Below, one piece after another: positions 5,657-12,145 of a DNA stretch of 12,145 bases. The notes beneath the pieces are model-generated. The model did not search any database. It saw only the letters and a program-made list of their open reading frames with translations, and was not told the DNA's origin. The translations under genes and the position numbers were made by a program. The stretch is from Treponema sp. (GTDB lineage: Bacteria > Spirochaetota > Spirochaetia > Treponematales > Breznakiellaceae), in NCBI GenBank assembly GCA_031273185.1, contig JAISSG010000004.1, positions 1 to 12,145 on the forward strand. The letters run 5' to 3'. Each line of letters starts with the position of its first letter. Position 1 is the first letter of the stretch.

Positions 5657-8600
5657 GCTTGATGAAAACAACCGTGGCCAGGACGGCGATTCTTTTCCGC
5701 TCCCTGGCGTTATTCGCCATCCTGTACCAGCTTCGGCTTGTCGCCGGAGATCTGGCCGACACCTCCGTTTTTTCCGCGACCGTGCTCGCCGCCTTCGGCG
5801 CGGCGATCTTCCTTGCCCGCTTCAGCATCGGCGGCAGGAAAATCAGGCCTCTTGCGGCGGTTGTCGTCATCGCCCTGGTTCCCTGGGTCGCCAGGGCCTT
5901 CATCGCCATGCCCCGGCTTTTTTTCCCCGGCAGGGCCGACATCGTCACGCTCGGCCTCGATTCGCTGTTGCTCGGCTACGACCGCAACAGCTTCGTTTCG
6001 CTGCTGCCGTTTTACTGGGCCGCCGCCTCGACATGGTTCGCCGTCCGCTCGCGCCGGTTCCTCCGCGCCGCCGTCATCGCCGATGCCGCGCTCTTGGTCG
6101 CGGTGTTTGGCCTTACGGGCGTTTCCGGCGCTGATGCGTACCGCTGGCCCGTCGTGCTGGTAGCGCTGCTGGCCGGGATCGTTTTCCTGCTGGCGCTGGC
6201 GCTGCTGTTTTCCCTGCCGCCGCAGGCCGCCCTGAGGAACGGCGAAAAAGCCGCGGCGATTGCCGTGCTGTCGTTGCTGGTTTTCGGAGGCGGCTTCCTC
6301 TTCCTGGGGCCGGCGCAGCAGCGCGCCGCCCAGCGCGGCGGGGGGCTTTTGGAGCCAAAGCTGTTCAGCTTTGATTTTTCGCAGATTCTCAGGCTGGACA
6401 CGGAGATCAGCATGGGCAACGACCTCATCCTCATCGTGAAAAAAGACCCCGCCGATAGCCACACCCTGCTGCGCCGCTCGGTGCTGTCGGGCTACGGCGC
6501 GAAACAGGGCTTCTACCGAATCGAGGAAACCGACGAGCGAACCCACCCCCAGCGCCTGCCCTCCCGCCCCCTGCGGCTGAACCCGGCCCAGTTCAAGGCG
6601 GCGCATACGGTAAGCCAGGAGTATTACATCGTAAACTTCGATGCCGCCGCTTTTATCGGCATGAAGGAGCCGGCGGCGATAGTTCCCTACGAAAGCTGGG
6701 ACTCCTCCTCGTTCAAGTCGGCGTATGCCGTGGAAAGCCTGGCCAGTAACGCCACGCCTGCCGATCTGGCGATGCCGTTGTACGGCGAGGGCGGGGGCTA
6801 CGCCTGGCCGGGGCCGGGGGAGCTTGGGCTGACCGATCAGGAATTCGCCTTGTACACCGCCTACGGCGACGACGAGCGGATCCGTTCCCTTGCCGGGGAA
6901 ATAACCAGGGGCGCCGAAAGCTACGGCGACAAGGTAGAGATGATCCACGACCGGCTGAAATACGGCGAGTACCGCTACAGTCTCAGGCCCGGCATCGCCC
7001 CGGACGGGGACCAGCTCGCGTGGTTTCTCTTTCAGTCCAAAAAGGGCTACTGCTCCTACTACGCCTTTGCGATGGCGCTGATGCTCCGCTCCCTGGGAAT
7101 CCCGGCGCGGGTGGCGGCGGGTTTTTTCATCGATCCCGAAACCGCCACCTTCGACTATTACCCGGTGCGGGCGGACATGGCCCACGCCTGGGTCGAGGTG
7201 CCGTTCCCCGGCCACGGCTGGATAGAGTTCGACCCCACCACGGAAAACCTCGCGGAAGGCGAGGAATTCCTTTTTTCCTCCGGCATTGATCCCTCTTTGT
7301 TCGAGCGGCTGATGCGGGAGATACTGGAAAACCGCTCCAGGCTGCGGGCAAAAACGGGGGGCGACGCGGCGAATCCCCTCGCTGGCACCCGCTCGCTGGC
7401 ACGGCTGACGGCGGCGCTGCTGGGAAAGGCCGCGCTTCCCCTATTGCTGCTGTCGCTGGCGGCGGCGTTCGCGGCCATCCGCTGCGGCTGCCTCTTGCGG
7501 CTTGCCCTGCGGCGCGACCGGCGGGGAAAGGCCGTCTGCCTCTGGAAACACGCCCAGCGGCGGCTGCGGCTTGCCGGTTATCGCCGCCCCTCCTCCCAGG
7601 GCGAGGCCGAGTGGGCCCTGCGTTGCGACGGCGTTGTCGCCGGGGCCTACGCCATGTACCTGGGCGCGGCTGCCGCCCGCTACGCGCCGCAGTACCACGA
7701 CGGCGACTATGACTCGATGCGCGGCGCGTACCGCCTCTTTGACGGCGCGTACCGCAGGGCCGTCCCCCGCTGGAGGCGGCTGCTGGCATGGCTGCTGCCG
7801 CCTCTGGCCCTTGCCCTCGGCCCGCGACGGCGGAGGGCGGCGGGTCTGACGCTCCTGTTGGCGCTCGTTTTCCTGATCGTCATGGACGGGCAGGCGCAGG
7901 ACAACGGGAGCGACTATTCCACCGAAGCGGGCGACCTGTTCGACAGGGCGACAGAGGCAGAACGCTCCGAGTTATGGGAGCGCGCCATCGACCTGTTCAA
8001 CGAGGGAGCCGGCAGGTTCCCCCTCGATTCCCGGTTTCCCATCGCCCTGGCCGACCTCTACTACAGCCGGTCGCTGTACGGCCTCGCCTGGGACGAGTAC
8101 CGAAAAGCCGAGGCTATCTTCCCCTACAACCCCTACGTCCTGCTCAGGCTCGCCAGCACCGCAAGCTACCTCAACCGCGACAAAACGTCGGTGGAGTACC
8201 TTGAGACACTCCTGGCGCTGGACCCCGGCAACCGGGAGGCAATCGGGAACCTGGGATGGATGTATTACAAGGTCCACCGGCTTGAGGACGGGGAGCGGCT
8301 GCTGCTCTCGGCGATAGACTATTTCGGGGAGACCCCGGACCTCGCCATGACGATGGGAACCGTTTACTCGGACATGTACCGTTATGACGAGGGCAAGCAC
8401 TGGTACCAAAGGGCCATAGCCCAGGCAGGGCCCCTGCGGAACTTCGCCTCCGTGGCGCATTACAACCTGTCGATTCTCGAATCCCGTTTCTACCGCTACG
8501 GCCTTGCGATGGACGCGGCAAACGCCTCGCTCGATTTACAGTACCGCTCGTCGGGCCTTTTGGCGCGGGGAGAGCTGCACACGAGGCAGATGAACCTAGT

Positions 8601-9606
8601 GAACGCCCAGATGGATTTCGAGGCCGCGCGGGAGATCGATCCCTCCCCGCTAGCCAAGCTCAGCCTCGCCCAGGCATACCTCGCCTCCGGCAGGCTGGAA
8701 GAGGCGCGGCTGTACGCCCTTGACTGCATGAAGGTCAGCGACCATTCCTGGATGGCCCACTACGGCATAGACCCGATCCGCTACCGGCGGGACATCCACG
8801 AGATTCTCTACAAGACCTATGCCGCCCTCGCCCGCGCCCAGCGGTTCATGCCTTGGGGAACAGCCGGGGAAGAAATCCGCGGCGCGTTCAGGTCGCTGTC
8901 GCACTCGTTTTACTCGGCGGTACACCGCAGGCTCTACCAGAAGTACAGCCTTGCCGCCGGGGACGCGTACGGCACCCGCGTTCTTGGGCCGCCTCCCCTC
9001 AGCCAGTTTATCCAGTACTACAACGCCTTCGAGTCCTACCCCCGCCGAGCGCTTTCCTGGCTGAACCGCGCCAGGGATTTCGAGGTTTCGATCATCCCGG
9101 CCTCGGAAGGCTCGTACAGCCTTGAGGCGGGGGCCCTGCTGAGGGACAGGGGCTTGGTCGTGGACGCGCTCGGCAAGCTTGACCCGGTGTGGGAGCGCGA
9201 CATGGTCTCGTATTGCTACCGGGAGTTCGCGCGGCTTGGCGACCGGGGCGCCGCAGCCAGGCTGTTCGCCATGAACCGGGGGGCCCTGCTGCAGGAGGGG
9301 ATCAGCCTGCCTGTGGAGATCCGCCTGCGCTACGGGGAAAGCGGCGGCAAGAGCGCGCAAGCGGGCGAAAGAACGCTGCTCCGCGCCCTGGCAAAGGCAG
9401 GCTTCGAGCAGTCCGGCGGGGCGCGTTTCGCCCTGGACATAACCCTCGCCGGGGCGCCCTCAGGCTATACCGCAGCCTGCGAGCTAACCGACACCGAAGA
9501 TCCGGCAAACTCCCTGCACCGCGCAATCCCCCTGCGCTCCGCCTCCCGCGCCGGAATCGCCGGTTTCGCCAGGGAACTGGGAGCCTTTGTTTTCAGGGCA
9601 GAGTGA
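5644..9606 (+). CDS. Membrane transglutaminase-like protein fused to a periplasmic TPR domain
   Basis: This is a 1320-aa protein. Residues about 14-221 hold six or seven membrane segments, as in TgpA-type (DUF3488) proteins. The periplasmic transglutaminase core has the catalytic triad in place: Cys470 in KKGYCSYYAFA, His514 in DMAHAWVEV and Asp530 in IEFDPTT. A membrane segment (about 598-618) leads to a basic cytosolic DUF4129-like stretch (LWKHAQRRLRLAGYRRPSSQGEAEWAL). Another hydrophobic segment (about 735-749, ending DGQAQ like a signal-peptide tail) leads to about 570 more residues. TPR units there include ERAIDLFNEGAGRFPLDSRF and EYLETLLALDPGNREAIGNL. Typical members end before the TPR part, so this looks like a fusion. 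Likely role: peptide or protein crosslinking or cleavage at the cell envelope with MoxR and DUF58. ATG 5644 has a GGGGAG site; ATG 5662 (MKTTVARTAILF) is an equally plausible start. Confidence 0.88.
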   Translation: MGSGGLMKTTVARTAILFRSLALFAILYQLRLVAGDLADTSVFSATVLAAFGAAIFLARFSIGGRKIRPLAAVVVIALVPWVARAFIAMPRLFFPGRADIVTLGLDSLLLGYDRNSFVSLLPFYWAAASTWFAVRSRRFLRAAVIADAALLVAVFGLTGVSGADAYRWPVVLVALLAGIVFLLALALLFSLPPQAALRNGEKAAAIAVLSLLVFGGGFLFLGPAQQRAAQRGGGLLEPKLFSFDFSQILRLDTEISMGNDLILIVKKDPADSHTLLRRSVLSGYGAKQGFYRIEETDERTHPQRLPSRPLRLNPAQFKAAHTVSQEYYIVNFDAAAFIGMKEPAAIVPYESWDSSSFKSAYAVESLASNATPADLAMPLYGEGGGYAWPGPGELGLTDQEFALYTAYGDDERIRSLAGEITRGAESYGDKVEMIHDRLKYGEYRYSLRPGIAPDGDQLAWFLFQSKKGYCSYYAFAMALMLRSLGIPARVAAGFFIDPETATFDYYPVRADMAHAWVEVPFPGHGWIEFDPTTENLAEGEEFLFSSGIDPSLFERLMREILENRSRLRAKTGGDAANPLAGTRSLARLTAALLGKAALPLLLLSLAAAFAAIRCGCLLRLALRRDRRGKAVCLWKHAQRRLRLAGYRRPSSQGEAEWALRCDGVVAGAYAMYLGAAAARYAPQYHDGDYDSMRGAYRLFDGAYRRAVPRWRRLLAWLLPPLALALGPRRRRAAGLTLLLALVFLIVMDGQAQDNGSDYSTEAGDLFDRATEAERSELWERAIDLFNEGAGRFPLDSRFPIALADLYYSRSLYGLAWDEYRKAEAIFPYNPYVLLRLASTASYLNRDKTSVEYLETLLALDPGNREAIGNLGWMYYKVHRLEDGERLLLSAIDYFGETPDLAMTMGTVYSDMYRYDEGKHWYQRAIAQAGPLRNFASVAHYNLSILESRFYRYGLAMDAANASLDLQYRSSGLLARGELHTRQMNLVNAQMDFEAAREIDPSPLAKLSLAQAYLASGRLEEARLYALDCMKVSDHSWMAHYGIDPIRYRRDIHEILYKTYAALARAQRFMPWGTAGEEIRGAFRSLSHSFYSAVHRRLYQKYSLAAGDAYGTRVLGPPPLSQFIQYYNAFESYPRRALSWLNRARDFEVSIIPASEGSYSLEAGALLRDRGLVVDALGKLDPVWERDMVSYCYREFARLGDRGAAARLFAMNRGALLQEGISLPVEIRLRYGESGGKSAQAGERTLLRALAKAGFEQSGGARFALDITLAGAPSGYTAACELTDTEDPANSLHRAIPLRSASRAGIAGFARELGAFVFRAE

Positions 9607-9690
9607 GGGAGTCCGGTTCCCCAAGAGCGGCTTGACTCGCTTAACGACGGCCTCTTTCTCCGAGCTAAAGCCCGCTTTATATAATAGTGT

Positions 9691-9716
9691 TGTTCGGAAA
9701 CTTTGGTTTCAGAACA
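9691..9716. repeat. Stem-loop repeat, copy A (TGTTCGG...GAACA)
   Basis: TGTTCGGAAAC (9691-9701) pairs with GTTTCAGAACA (9706-9716) at 10 of 11 positions across a 4-base loop. No T-run follows. It shares the outer core GTTCGG...GAACAGC with the hairpin at 9948-9967, which suggests members of one small repeat family. Confidence 0.55.
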
Positions 9717-9823
9717 GCTTCCTCTAAAAAAACCAGCATGCAATCCATGCCTTGCCGAACGACGATGCCTCGCCGAATCGAAGGCTCAATAAGAAAGGCA
9801 TATCAGGCATTACTTACCTTTAT

Positions 9824-9894
9824 TTTGCCCTAAATTTCGCAAAAAATCAAGTTTTTTTGCAAAAAAAGCGTATTTTGCGTTGCTTTAGGGCAAA
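9824..9894. repeat. Nested inverted repeat with 11-bp perfect arms
   Basis: TTTGCCCTAAA (9824-9834) is a perfect reverse complement of TTTAGGGCAAA (9884-9894). Inside lies a second perfect stem, GCAAAAAA (9839-9846) with TTTTTTGC (9853-9860), and a further GCAAAA...TTTTGC pair (9859-9878). The whole 71-base unit could fold as a branched structure and may be a mobile miniature repeat or a structured RNA. Confidence 0.5.
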
Positions 9895-9947
9895 TAAGAT
9901 TATGCCGATATGCCCTTTTATGTGCCAGTTTGTATGCCAATAACGGC

Positions 9948-9967
9948 GTTCGGGATTTATCCCGAAC
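9948..9967. repeat. Stem-loop repeat, copy B (perfect 8-bp stem)
   Basis: GTTCGGGA (9948-9955) and TCCCGAAC (9960-9967) form a perfect stem around the loop TTTA, followed by AGCAGCCGC and not by a T-run. It is related to copy A at 9691-9716. Confidence 0.55.
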
Positions 9968-10117
9968 AGCAGCCGCTAGTTTTGTCGCTATTTAGGGCAT
10001 TTTTCCCCCCAAAAAAGCCTTGACAAGCCCTTAAAATCCCCTTGATCAATTCCCTCTTTTTGTGAAAAAATAACCCTAATGTTTGAAAAAGCCTACTTGA
10101 AAATCGCAATTCTCCAA

Positions 10118-10142
10118 CGCAATTTTGCTTTGCAAAATTGCG
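10118..10142. repeat. Perfect 11-bp hairpin with 3-base loop
   Basis: CGCAATTTTGC (10118-10128) is perfectly complementary to GCAAAATTGCG (10132-10142), with the loop TTT. The half-copy TCGCAATT lies just before it (10104-10111). No T-run follows, so it looks more like a dispersed palindromic repeat than a terminator. Confidence 0.55.
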
Positions 10143-10298
10143 CCGACTCTTGCCAACAGCCAATTATACACATCTTTTAAGTAACCGTGTCAACTATCCA
10201 ATAGTAGTATTTTCACCACACTCAATACATCATCTCATTACTTTGGAAAAACGCTGGATTTCTGCGTATGCGGAAACACCGGCTTTTTATATTTTTGC

Positions 10299-10317
10299 GG
10301 GTAAAAACCCAAAGGAG
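10299..10317 (+). promoter_or_regulatory. Small hairpin abutting the ribosome-binding site of the next gene
   Basis: GGGT (10299-10302) and ACCC (10307-10310) form a 4-bp stem with an AAAA loop. The Shine-Dalgarno sequence AAAGGAG (10311-10317) starts at the next base. The stem leaves the site free but could tune translation. The ATG at 10324 is fixed by this strong site. Confidence 0.4.
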
Positions 10318-10323
10318 TTTTAA

Positions 10324-10812
10324 ATGGGAACTATATCATTTTCAAAATCAAAATACGTCAACCCCTATGAACTGGCGAATTTTTCAAATGTGCTGAAACA
10401 AACTATCGTGCAGTTACAAAACGCTTTGCATATTACACCGCAAAACAGAAACTACGGCCCATTGGTCATAGAAGCGTGGCCACTGGTTCAACATATTACA
10501 TGCGGCGAATATCTGCGTTATACTAATCCCGCTTCACAACAAGCGGTTGATTTGTGGATAGGTCTTGATCTGGTTGAAGAAGGAATCGCCTTAGTTGTTT
10601 GGTTTGACAGCCCGAATCCCGCCGTAATCGCTTACTTGTTTACCCTAAGGAATACAGGCTGTTGCGGCGAATTTGGCCGTTACCAGCGGGGAAAAATCGA
10701 TCAGGCGTGGATAACGCTAGACGATATGTCTTTTGATCAATTTTTATCAAATCCGGGACAAGAACCGCAAATAATAGAGAATTTTTTGTGGAAAGTTTTG
10801 CAAGGTCTGTGA
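10324..10812 (+). CDS. Hypothetical cytosolic protein, 162 aa
   Basis: The ATG lies seven bases after AAAGGAG. The 162-aa product has no signal peptide or membrane segment, so it is predicted to be soluble. It begins with polar helices (PYELANFSNVLKQTIVQLQNAL). A mixed core follows (LWIGLDLVEEGIALVVWFD, residues 77-95, likely beta strands), then a Cys pair (TGCCGEF, 111-117), and it ends with an acidic helix (PQIIENFLWKVLQ). I do not recognise the family. Its AT-rich codon use differs sharply from the GC-rich operon upstream and matches the two lipoprotein genes that follow at 18- and 17-base gaps, so the three genes are probably one operon. Size, solubility and position would suit an immunity-type or accessory protein, but nothing shows this directly. 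Confidence 0.72.
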   Translation: MGTISFSKSKYVNPYELANFSNVLKQTIVQLQNALHITPQNRNYGPLVIEAWPLVQHITCGEYLRYTNPASQQAVDLWIGLDLVEEGIALVVWFDSPNPAVIAYLFTLRNTGCCGEFGRYQRGKIDQAWITLDDMSFDQFLSNPGQEPQIIENFLWKVLQGL

Positions 10813-10830
10813 ATCAAAGGAGGCGCACCA

Positions 10831-11775
10831 ATGAAAGACACAAATAGTAACTGCGGCATTGTTCTATCGGTGATCGTTACAATTGCCGTGTTCATGTTTT
10901 TTCTGTCATGCTCTGATGTAGAATATTGGCAAAGCATAGACAAAATTGGCCTCTTGGGTTATGAGACCAACGGTATATTGGAAGGAACTGTCTGGGTAGA
11001 TGGAAATACAACCCTTAGTTTTTCGAGAAATGCGGTAACTGTTAGTGACGAAATATATCTTGGGAGAGAAAGACTTAAAGCTGGAACATACTATTCTTAT
11101 TTTGAGGACCCCTGGGTATATGTGGACTACGACAGAAAAGATTATGGCCTCTATCATGGCCTCTCTGATTGTAGAGCTCGTTTAGACGGTGTTACATTGG
11201 GAGGGTTCTATCCTCCCCCAGGTACGGTTTATATAAACGGCAAAGTACGTTTTTATAATAACTTTGTTGCGGAGGAAACAGAAGGCGGGCTTGCAATAAC
11301 GGAATATCTTGGCAGCCTGAGAAATCTTGTCATACCCGCTGAAATTGGGGGTGTTCCGATAGTTGCTATTGCTCCTTTTCAAGGTTTGCAGCTTGCCACT
11401 GTAATTATACCTCCCAGTGTTACTACCATAAGGCCGGGCGTGTTTCGCTCAGGCGATCTTTTTGGCTATAGTTCTCCTGGCCGCTATCTCAGCGGCGGGA
11501 TAACAATCGGGGCGGATGTAACCATAATGGGAGAAAACGCGGGCGCAGGCTGGGATCAGGGCTGGGGGGCGCTTGATCCGGTCAAAGTAGGCGCAGGCAA
11601 CTTTATCGCGCATGAACATGAGCATCTCGGTTATTGGCTGGATATGGGGTTTGTAAAATTTTATAATGAAAACGGCAGGCAGGCCGGGAAGTATACCTGG
11701 ACATCCAGTTACGATAGCTACAATTACAGATATACTTTTACGTGGGCGTTTACGCCGCCGCCGCAACAATTATAA
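10831..11775 (+). CDS. BspA-like leucine-rich-repeat lipoprotein
   Basis: This 314-aa protein starts at ATG 10831 behind AAAGGAGG. A long hydrophobic segment ends in the lipobox FLSC (residues 24-27), so Cys27 is the probable lipid anchor. Residues about 150-206 carry the Treponema/Bacteroides BspA-type repeat (LRR_5). It reads GGLAITEYLGSLRNLVIPAEI, then GVPIVAIAPF, then LATVIIPPSVTTIRPGVF: two IP strands with a broken third unit at 220-233. The C terminus (FVKFYNENGRQAGKYTW) matches a cap often seen on such lipoproteins. The 30-140 region is a separate beta-rich domain of unknown type. BspA-like proteins are surface exposed and often bind host or partner surfaces. Few repeats are present, so this is a small member. 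It is the second gene of a three-gene operon. Confidence 0.82.
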   Translation: MKDTNSNCGIVLSVIVTIAVFMFFLSCSDVEYWQSIDKIGLLGYETNGILEGTVWVDGNTTLSFSRNAVTVSDEIYLGRERLKAGTYYSYFEDPWVYVDYDRKDYGLYHGLSDCRARLDGVTLGGFYPPPGTVYINGKVRFYNNFVAEETEGGLAITEYLGSLRNLVIPAEIGGVPIVAIAPFQGLQLATVIIPPSVTTIRPGVFRSGDLFGYSSPGRYLSGGITIGADVTIMGENAGAGWDQGWGALDPVKVGAGNFIAHEHEHLGYWLDMGFVKFYNENGRQAGKYTWTSSYDSYNYRYTFTWAFTPPPQQL

Positions 11776-11792
11776 AGAGGGGGAAGTTTATC

Positions 11793-12059
11793 ATGAAACA
11801 CCAATATGCAAATGCTTTATGCTTGCTGATACTAATAAGTATAGCGGTTTTCAGCGGTTGTGTACCACCGGAGCAGGATCCATTAGAGATTCCAAACCCC
11901 GTGCCGCCCTACGGGTTAGTGAGCAACGGACCCCTTACAGAAACAGCGTGGGCCGCTTTTGCAGCCCATGTATATTCCGGGCCGGAAATAGGTGATTCGG
12001 AAATGGATGGAAGCGATATTATTTTAATTAACTCACCTTACGCAAAACTAAGGTTTTGA
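11793..12059 (+). CDS. Short lipoprotein, 88 aa, possibly truncated
   Basis: ATG 11793 follows an AAGAGGGGGAAG Shine-Dalgarno region and lies 17 bases after the BspA-like gene, so the two are probably co-transcribed. The signal peptide (KHQYANALCLLILISIAVF) ends in the lipobox FSGC (residues 20-23). The mature part has only about 65 residues: a Pro-rich linker (VPPEQDPLEIPNPVPPYG) and a short region with TETAWAAFAAHVYSG and DIILINSPYAKLRF. It may be a complete small lipoprotein or one cut short by the TGA at 12057; reading on in the same frame gives a further stop 18 codons later, with no recognisable domain. Function unknown. Confidence 0.7.
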   Translation: MKHQYANALCLLILISIAVFSGCVPPEQDPLEIPNPVPPYGLVSNGPLTETAWAAFAAHVYSGPEIGDSEMDGSDIILINSPYAKLRF

Positions 12060-12143
12060 GTATTTTTCCATAGTTCTTGGAATACAACCATAGCTGTCTT
12101 CATCGATGCCATGTAAATTTTTGTTTTCAGTGCAAAATGATTT
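12048..12143 (-). other. Possible 3' end of a minus-strand gene at the right edge
   Basis: A minus-strand frame is open from the right edge to a TAG at 12050-12048. It reads as KSFCTENKNLHGIDEDSYGC then IPRTMEKYSKP, a protein-like composition. It would overlap the 88-aa lipoprotein gene by 12 bases in convergent orientation. A second minus-strand frame is also open here, so with 31 codons chance cannot be excluded. I see nothing else in 12060-12145. Confidence 0.25.
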
Positions 12144-12145
12144 AG

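Larger units (their letters stand above)
9607..10323. other. 717-base hairpin-rich intergenic region
   Basis: No gene is convincing here. The region is much more AT-rich than the operon before it and holds at least five stem-loops, the main ones listed separately. Others include AGGGC-A-TTTTT pairing with AAAAA-A-GCCTT around a C6 loop (9994-10021) and TTTCTGC/GCGGAAA (10259-10276, one G-T pair). A consensus TATAAT (9680-9685) has no matching -35 box. Two direct copies of GCCTYGCCGAA (9749-9759 and 9767-9777) lie 18 bases apart. No obvious intrinsic terminator follows the transglutaminase gene. Confidence 0.6.

Noticed and set aside
4333..7215. Several long open frames antisense to the DUF58 and transglutaminase genes
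   Set aside because: High GC content removes stop codons in shadow frames. These have compositions dominated by Arg, Pro, Ala and Gly, with no ribosome-binding sites or domains.
9691..9716. Hairpin as an intrinsic terminator for the transglutaminase operon
   Set aside because: The stem is convincing, but the following bases are GCTTCCTCTAAAAAAA, not a T-run, so it is kept as a repeat.
9752..9943. Open frame of 63 codons in the intergenic region
   Set aside because: It begins without a Shine-Dalgarno site and its sequence is the translated nested inverted repeat with A and T runs.
1..12145. CRISPR array, tRNA, rRNA or intact insertion sequence
   Set aside because: I found no regularly spaced direct repeats, no cloverleaf with a CCA end, no rRNA motifs and no transposase signature on either strand.

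Overview
The window looks like a spirochaete chromosome, most likely a Treponema, perhaps one of the gut or termite-gut species. This is inferred from style, not from a database match. There are four lipoproteins with Treponema-like lipoboxes (VVGC, MAAC, FLSC, FSGC), one with a BspA-type leucine-rich repeat and one with a YQW-type immunoglobulin-like domain, plus small XRE regulators. The DNA is a mosaic: a very GC-rich housekeeping-style operon in the middle (about 3398-9606) sits between more AT-rich accessory regions rich in inverted repeats.

Left part (1-3238). The 3' end of a HipA-family gene enters from the left edge. Next come two modules with the same layout, a small XRE-type DNA-binding protein divergent from a lipoprotein gene with a long inverted repeat in the shared promoter. 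In module 1 the regulator (166-474, minus) faces a 53-residue Gly-rich peptide (617-778) and an Ig-like lipoprotein (811-1545). A 16-bp-arm inverted repeat (486-530) surrounds a TTGACA promoter. In module 2 the lipoprotein (1834-2766, minus) faces the regulator (2912-3238, plus), again with a palindrome (2812-2861) over a TTGACA promoter. The simplest reading is two self-regulating switches for surface lipoproteins.

Middle part (3398-9606). Three tightly packed plus-strand genes form the widespread MoxR AAA+ ATPase / DUF58 / membrane transglutaminase cluster. MoxR and DUF58 share one base (TAGTG), and DUF58 and the transglutaminase are 3 bases apart. The transglutaminase is unusually long (1320 aa) because a periplasmic TPR domain of about 570 residues is joined to its C terminus. 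The DUF58/transglutaminase junction lies in a degenerate 7-bp tandem repeat.

Right part (9607-12145). A 717-base region with no convincing gene holds at least five strong stem-loops, two of them related. It is followed by a short AT-richer operon: an unrecognised 162-aa cytosolic protein, a BspA-like lipoprotein and an 88-aa lipoprotein, each with a good Shine-Dalgarno site and separated by 17-18 bases. A possible minus-strand gene end touches the right edge.

I see no rRNA, tRNA, CRISPR array or intact insertion sequence. The best candidates for something new are the two regulator/palindrome/lipoprotein modules with the Gly-rich peptide, the transglutaminase-TPR fusion, and the hairpin-rich intergenic region.
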